Assembly (NCBI GenBank): GCA_025450095.1
Contig: JANWID010000091.1
Location: 1 to 33,650 of the forward strand
Origin: Bacteroidia bacterium
GTDB lineage: Bacteria > Bacteroidota > Bacteroidia > AKYH767-A > OLB10
Direction of reading: 5' to 3'
DNA: 33,650 bases
Shown: piece by piece, positions 31,029 to 33,650 of the stretch
How positions within the stretch are numbered: the stretch's first letter is position 1
Layout of the letters: the number at the start of each line of letters is the position of its first letter
The notes under the pieces: generated by a model
Databases searched by the model: none
Told to the model about the DNA's origin: nothing
The model's input: only the letters and a program-made list of their open reading frames with translations
Program-made: the position numbers and the translations under genes

Positions 31029-33079
31029 ACAGAGAATTGTTTGGTATTAATCCTTACTCCATCCACAATCAGGCTATAGGAATAAATACCTGGTTTCAAT
31101 GACTGCACATTCAAAACTATTTCGCTTTCGTTTACCTGCAGCTCTATTGTTTTAATTACCACTCCACTGCCATTGGTTATCACAATAGTGCCTTTTGATG
31201 AAGGTTGTGCGATTTTATACTTAATGGTGACCAACGTATTTGCAGGGTTCGGAATTGCATTCGACAACATACTTTCAGAGCTTTCGTCGTACAGCATAAC
31301 AGGGATTGATTTTTCGGAATCATTAGTTGCAAGCATTTTTCTGATTTCACTTAATTCATTACGAAGTGCCGTTATCTGGTTACGCAGCTCCTGGTTCTCG
31401 ATGCTGAGCTGTTGTATTCCGATTAGCGCAACGCCACTGGGGTCGATGGTGGATATCGTGCTGTCATCGCCGGTTTTAAATGAAGCATAAAATTCTTTCG
31501 CGAACGGACCAATGTGGGTTAGCATTTCCTGGTCTGCTTTGTAATGCCAGCGTGCAACTTCAAGATGGTTTATTTTTTCAAGAATTTCTTTTTTATCCAG
31601 CTGCGTGATATGATCTTTTAATTTGCGGTCGGATGCGTTGGTCCACACGCCGCCACCAGTCAGTTTGGCTGTTGTTATCGAGAATTCCATAATGTTTGCC
31701 GCACCCGGGGTTTTTCCGATGCCGAGTTTTGCAACAAATTGATTTCCTATTACGGCGCAATTATCAAGAGTAACCGATGCGCTGTTTCCAATTGCAATTC
31801 CGTTTGTACGGCTTGAGCCTACTGAAGTTCCTTCCCCGATCACGGTGTTGAAAGAGCCTGATGTAAGTGAACTGGCTGCAAAGCTTCCGATGATAACATT
31901 ATCATTCCCGGTTGTAAGACCACTGGCTGCGCTTTTACCTACCATTACGTTACTATTTCCAGATGTATGAGCAATTGCTGCACTTTCACCGAGGAAAGTA
32001 TTTGAACTTCCATTTGAAACTTTCCCCGAATTAAATCCCAGGTATGCGTTTTGACTGCCGGTTGTATTCGTTAATCCGGAAAATGTACCTATATAAACAC
32101 TTTGAACACCTGTTGTATTTACAGTCCCTGCCTTAAAACCGACAAAAGTATTGTTGTTGGTGACATTACTTACTCCGGCCTGATCACCGATAAAAGTATT
32201 TCCAAAATTGCCATTGTTTGCAAGACCCGCTTTATATCCAAAAAATACACAGTTTAATCCTTCACTGATGTGGCCAGCAAGTGTGTCTCTTACTCTGAAG
32301 CTTAACGGTGCATTGTCTTTAGTGCCAATAAAATTTGTTGCCGGATTGGTGCCAGTATTACCACCTAATTTCCAGTCATTCGATTCTGCCGGTATTGCCT
32401 GCCAGGTTGCCGTTCCGTTTGCATCACTTGTCAAAATTTTTCCCGCTGCCTGGTTGCCATCCACCATTCTGATATTACCAATTACGTGTAGCTTATCAAG
32501 TGGTGCCGAAATTCCGATACCCACATTGCAACCATTTCCAAGAACAATGGAATTGCTTGCGCTCACGGAAGTATTATATCCAATTGCCGTAGCATTTGCC
32601 AGGTTATCAGAGGATCCTGTTGCATAACCCAAATACGTATTTCCAACACCGTTAAGATTTCCTGCTCCGGCAGCGCTTCCCAATACAGTATTTGCCTGTC
32701 CGCCCAAAAGTAATGCACCAGCTGATGAGCCTACACATGTGTTGCCAATACCATTAGTGGAATTATTCCCTGCCTGGTGGCCTATATATGTATTTGCCAT
32801 CCCGGTAGAATTACTTATCCCGGCTTTTGCCCCGAAAAATGTATTATTCGTACCAGTGGAGAGATTACTCCCTGACTGATATCCTATAGCAGTATTCAGA
32901 TTTACAAGATCAATGATGCCCGACCTGGTACTGTTCACCCTGAAATTCAGCGAAACACTATCCGTAGTGCCCACAAAGTTTGCCAAAGGATTTGTTCCTG
33001 CATTTCCGTTAAGTTGCCATTGCGCATTTACCTGCATCGAAATACAAATAAATGCAACAGGTAATAGTTGCCTTTTCAT
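31022..33079 (-). CDS. Trimeric-adhesin-like protein with S74 chaperone domain and T9SS tail
   Basis: A 685-residue protein from ATG 33079, chosen because MKRQLLPVAFICISMQVNAQ is a signal peptide; the 30-residue extension to 33169 is not. Two copies of a W-x-L-x-GNxGTNPxxNFxGTxD module (near 21-48 and 235-260) precede long runs of NTxxGxxAG / TFxGxxAG beta-helix-like repeats, as in YadA head or phage fibre proteins. NASDRKLKDHI (S483-D-R) begins a peptidase S74 intramolecular chaperone (483-585) ending in a coiled coil (IENQELRNQITALRNEL). A T9SS sorting domain follows (about 600-685). It should be a trimeric surface fibre. It lies between family C repeats. Confidence 0.88.
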   Translation of the reverse strand: MKRQLLPVAFICISMQVNAQWQLNGNAGTNPLANFVGTTDSVSLNFRVNSTRSGIIDLVNLNTAIGYQSGSNLSTGTNNTFFGAKAGISNSTGMANTYIGHQAGNNSTNGIGNTCVGSSAGALLLGGQANTVLGSAAGAGNLNGVGNTYLGYATGSSDNLANATAIGYNTSVSASNSIVLGNGCNVGIGISAPLDKLHVIGNIRMVDGNQAAGKILTSDANGTATWQAIPAESNDWKLGGNTGTNPATNFIGTKDNAPLSFRVRDTLAGHISEGLNCVFFGYKAGLANNGNFGNTFIGDQAGVSNVTNNNTFVGFKAGTVNTTGVQSVYIGTFSGLTNTTGSQNAYLGFNSGKVSNGSSNTFLGESAAIAHTSGNSNVMVGKSAASGLTTGNDNVIIGSFAASSLTSGSFNTVIGEGTSVGSSRTNGIAIGNSASVTLDNCAVIGNQFVAKLGIGKTPGAANIMEFSITTAKLTGGGVWTNASDRKLKDHITQLDKKEILEKINHLEVARWHYKADQEMLTHIGPFAKEFYASFKTGDDSTISTIDPSGVALIGIQQLSIENQELRNQITALRNELSEIRKMLATNDSEKSIPVMLYDESSESMLSNAIPNPANTLVTIKYKIAQPSSKGTIVITNGSGVVIKTIELQVNESEIVLNVQSLKPGIYSYSLIVDGVRINTKQFSVM

Positions 33080-33152
33080 GATTTTAAATTTTGAATTATT
33101 GATTAGATATTTTTCACCGTGCAAAATTGCGGGGTGATAATAACCTATGCAA

Positions 33153-33166
33153 TCCACATTTGTGGA
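33153..33166. promoter_or_regulatory. Palindrome TCCACATTTGTGGA
   Basis: A perfect 6-bp-arm palindrome about 75 nt upstream of the S74 start, just before a TTG ... CAATTTTG promoter-like pair (minus; near 33120-33150). It could be an operator; no regulator is known. Confidence 0.3.
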
Positions 33167-33167
33167 C

Positions 33168-33303
33168 ATGTAACGAATATACGAATGAATACGAATCTAC
33201 GAATTACGAATAAGCCATTCGTAGATTCGTAGGGCGGAGCCCATTCGTATATTCGTTACACTAGTAGATTCGTAGGGCGTAGCCCATTCGTAAATTCGTT
33301 ACA
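33168..33303. repeat. Family C palindromic repeats
   Basis: A long inverted pair: AACGAATATACGAATGAATACGAATCTACGAATTACGAAT against ATTCGTAGATTCGTAGGGCGGAGCCCATTCGTATATTCGTTACA, with a second copy of the right part at 33265-33303. Each right part carries the mini-hairpin GGGC-GNA-GCCC. Confidence 0.8.
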
Positions 33304-33308
33304 TTAAT

Positions 33309-33336
33309 AAAAAAGCTCCCCTGATACCAGAGGAGC
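33309..33336 (-). terminator. Intrinsic terminator of the 33416 gene
   Basis: On the minus strand GCTCC-T-CTG / CAG-G-GGAGC form a hairpin with a 4-nt loop followed by TTTTTTATTA. It lies about 80 bp past the stop at 33416, between repeat C copies. Confidence 0.85.
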
Positions 33337-33352
33337 GTTTGAAAGATCTCGT

Positions 33353-33410
33353 GCATTCGTTACATTCGTAGATTCGTAGGGCGTAGCCCATTCGTATATT
33401 CGTTACACTA
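33353..33410. repeat. Family C repeat, further copy
   Basis: GCATTCGTTACATTCGTAGATTCGTAGGGCGTAGCCCATTCGTATATTCGTTACA, nearly identical to the right half of the 33168-33303 pair, 6 bp from the stop of the next gene. Confidence 0.8.
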
Positions 33411-33415
33411 GAAAA

Positions 33416-33650
33416 CTATTTAAGAATCTGAATTTTTTGAATCTCGTTTATACCGATGTTGCTATTCTGAATTTTGATAACATAAACTCCGGGAAGATAA
33501 TTATCGGTGTTAATATCCGTAATTGATTCGGTTGCTTCAAATGTTTTTACCAGCTGCCCTTTCATATCATATATAGAAATATTACAGGGCATTTCGATTT
33601 TGCCAAAGTTGATACTGAAATGATTGTTTGCCGGATTGGGATAAACAGAA
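33416..33650 (-). CDS. T9SS-sorted protein, C-terminal part (truncated by window edge)
   Basis: The last 78 codons of a minus-strand gene. The translated end, from VYPNPANNHFSINFG to YLPGVYVIKIQNSN and IQKIQILK, is a type A T9SS C-terminal sorting domain with the diagnostic YPNPxxN and LPGVYxxKI boxes. Nothing is seen of the N-terminal domain. A terminator at 33309-33336 ends it. Confidence 0.85.
   Translation of the reverse strand, partial: SVYPNPANNHFSINFGKIEMPCNISIYDMKGQLVKTFEATESITDINTDNYLPGVYVIKIQNSNIGINEIQKIQILK

Noticed and set aside
33080..33169. N-terminal 30-residue extension of the S74 protein from ATG 33169
   Set aside because: It would place the signal peptide at residue 31 and is formed from the palindrome and promoter region.
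1..33650. tRNA, rRNA or integration sites
   Set aside because: No cloverleaf or rRNA-like stretch was found by eye in the intergenic regions, so no RNA gene besides the riboswitch is called.

Overview
The window looks like a chromosomal segment of a free-living member of the Bacteroidota, probably near Chitinophagales/Sphingobacteriales. The evidence is AT-rich intergenic DNA, promoters of the Bacteroidota type (TTTG about 18 nt upstream of TAnnTTTG), several secreted proteins ending in type IX secretion (T9SS) sorting domains, and a choice-of-anchor-L/OmpA protein, a DUF6799 protein and a GxxExxY protein. No rRNA, tRNA, CRISPR array, transposase or integrase was found. The genus cannot be set from sequence alone.

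Layout. 1-2011 (minus): a truncated TPR-type secreted protein, a Cys-rich copper-storage-like four-helix-bundle protein, a phosphoribosyltransferase, a proline-rich mini-protein and a DUF6799 secreted protein. Upstream, at 2207-2340, lies a clear TPP riboswitch followed by an intrinsic terminator, also reading minus, yet no thiamine gene follows it. 2822-9044 (plus): an AsmA-like DUF748 protein, then a tightly packed set UbiA prenyltransferase / type III polyketide synthase / methyltransferase / FAD oxidoreductase, which should make a prenylated or alkylated phenolic or quinone lipid. 9156-11045 (minus): two SRPBCC proteins, a second copper-storage-like protein, dodecin and an unknown small protein. 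11194-12004: a GxxExxY (PD-(D/E)XK-like) gene between two related palindromic repeats.

12003-33650 is all minus strand: 1-Cys peroxiredoxin; a M43 metalloprotease relative that has lost zinc ligands; a membrane TPR protein; two small unknown genes; a SIR2-TPR protein followed by two cupins, bounded by related ~120-bp hairpin repeats; a GH25 lysozyme with four Ig-like tandem repeats and a T9SS tail; a lipoprotein-like gene; a choice-of-anchor-L/OmpA protein; a large membrane protein with a possible caspase-like (CHAT/C80-like) His-Cys dyad, overlapping a two-TM protein; an S74-chaperone adhesin with a T9SS tail; and a truncated T9SS protein.

The intergenic regions carry four recurrent repeat families (A: TCTGTAATCCGTACC palindromes; B: CGGATTT palindromes; C: ATTCGTA palindromes; D: CACCCCGTATTTTCCCCGGGGTG hairpins). 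Most sit at gene 3' ends and some probably serve as terminators. The items most worth following are the CHAT-like/two-TM pair, the orphan TPP riboswitch, the SIR2-TPR cassette, the palindrome-bounded GxxExxY element and the type III PKS cluster.
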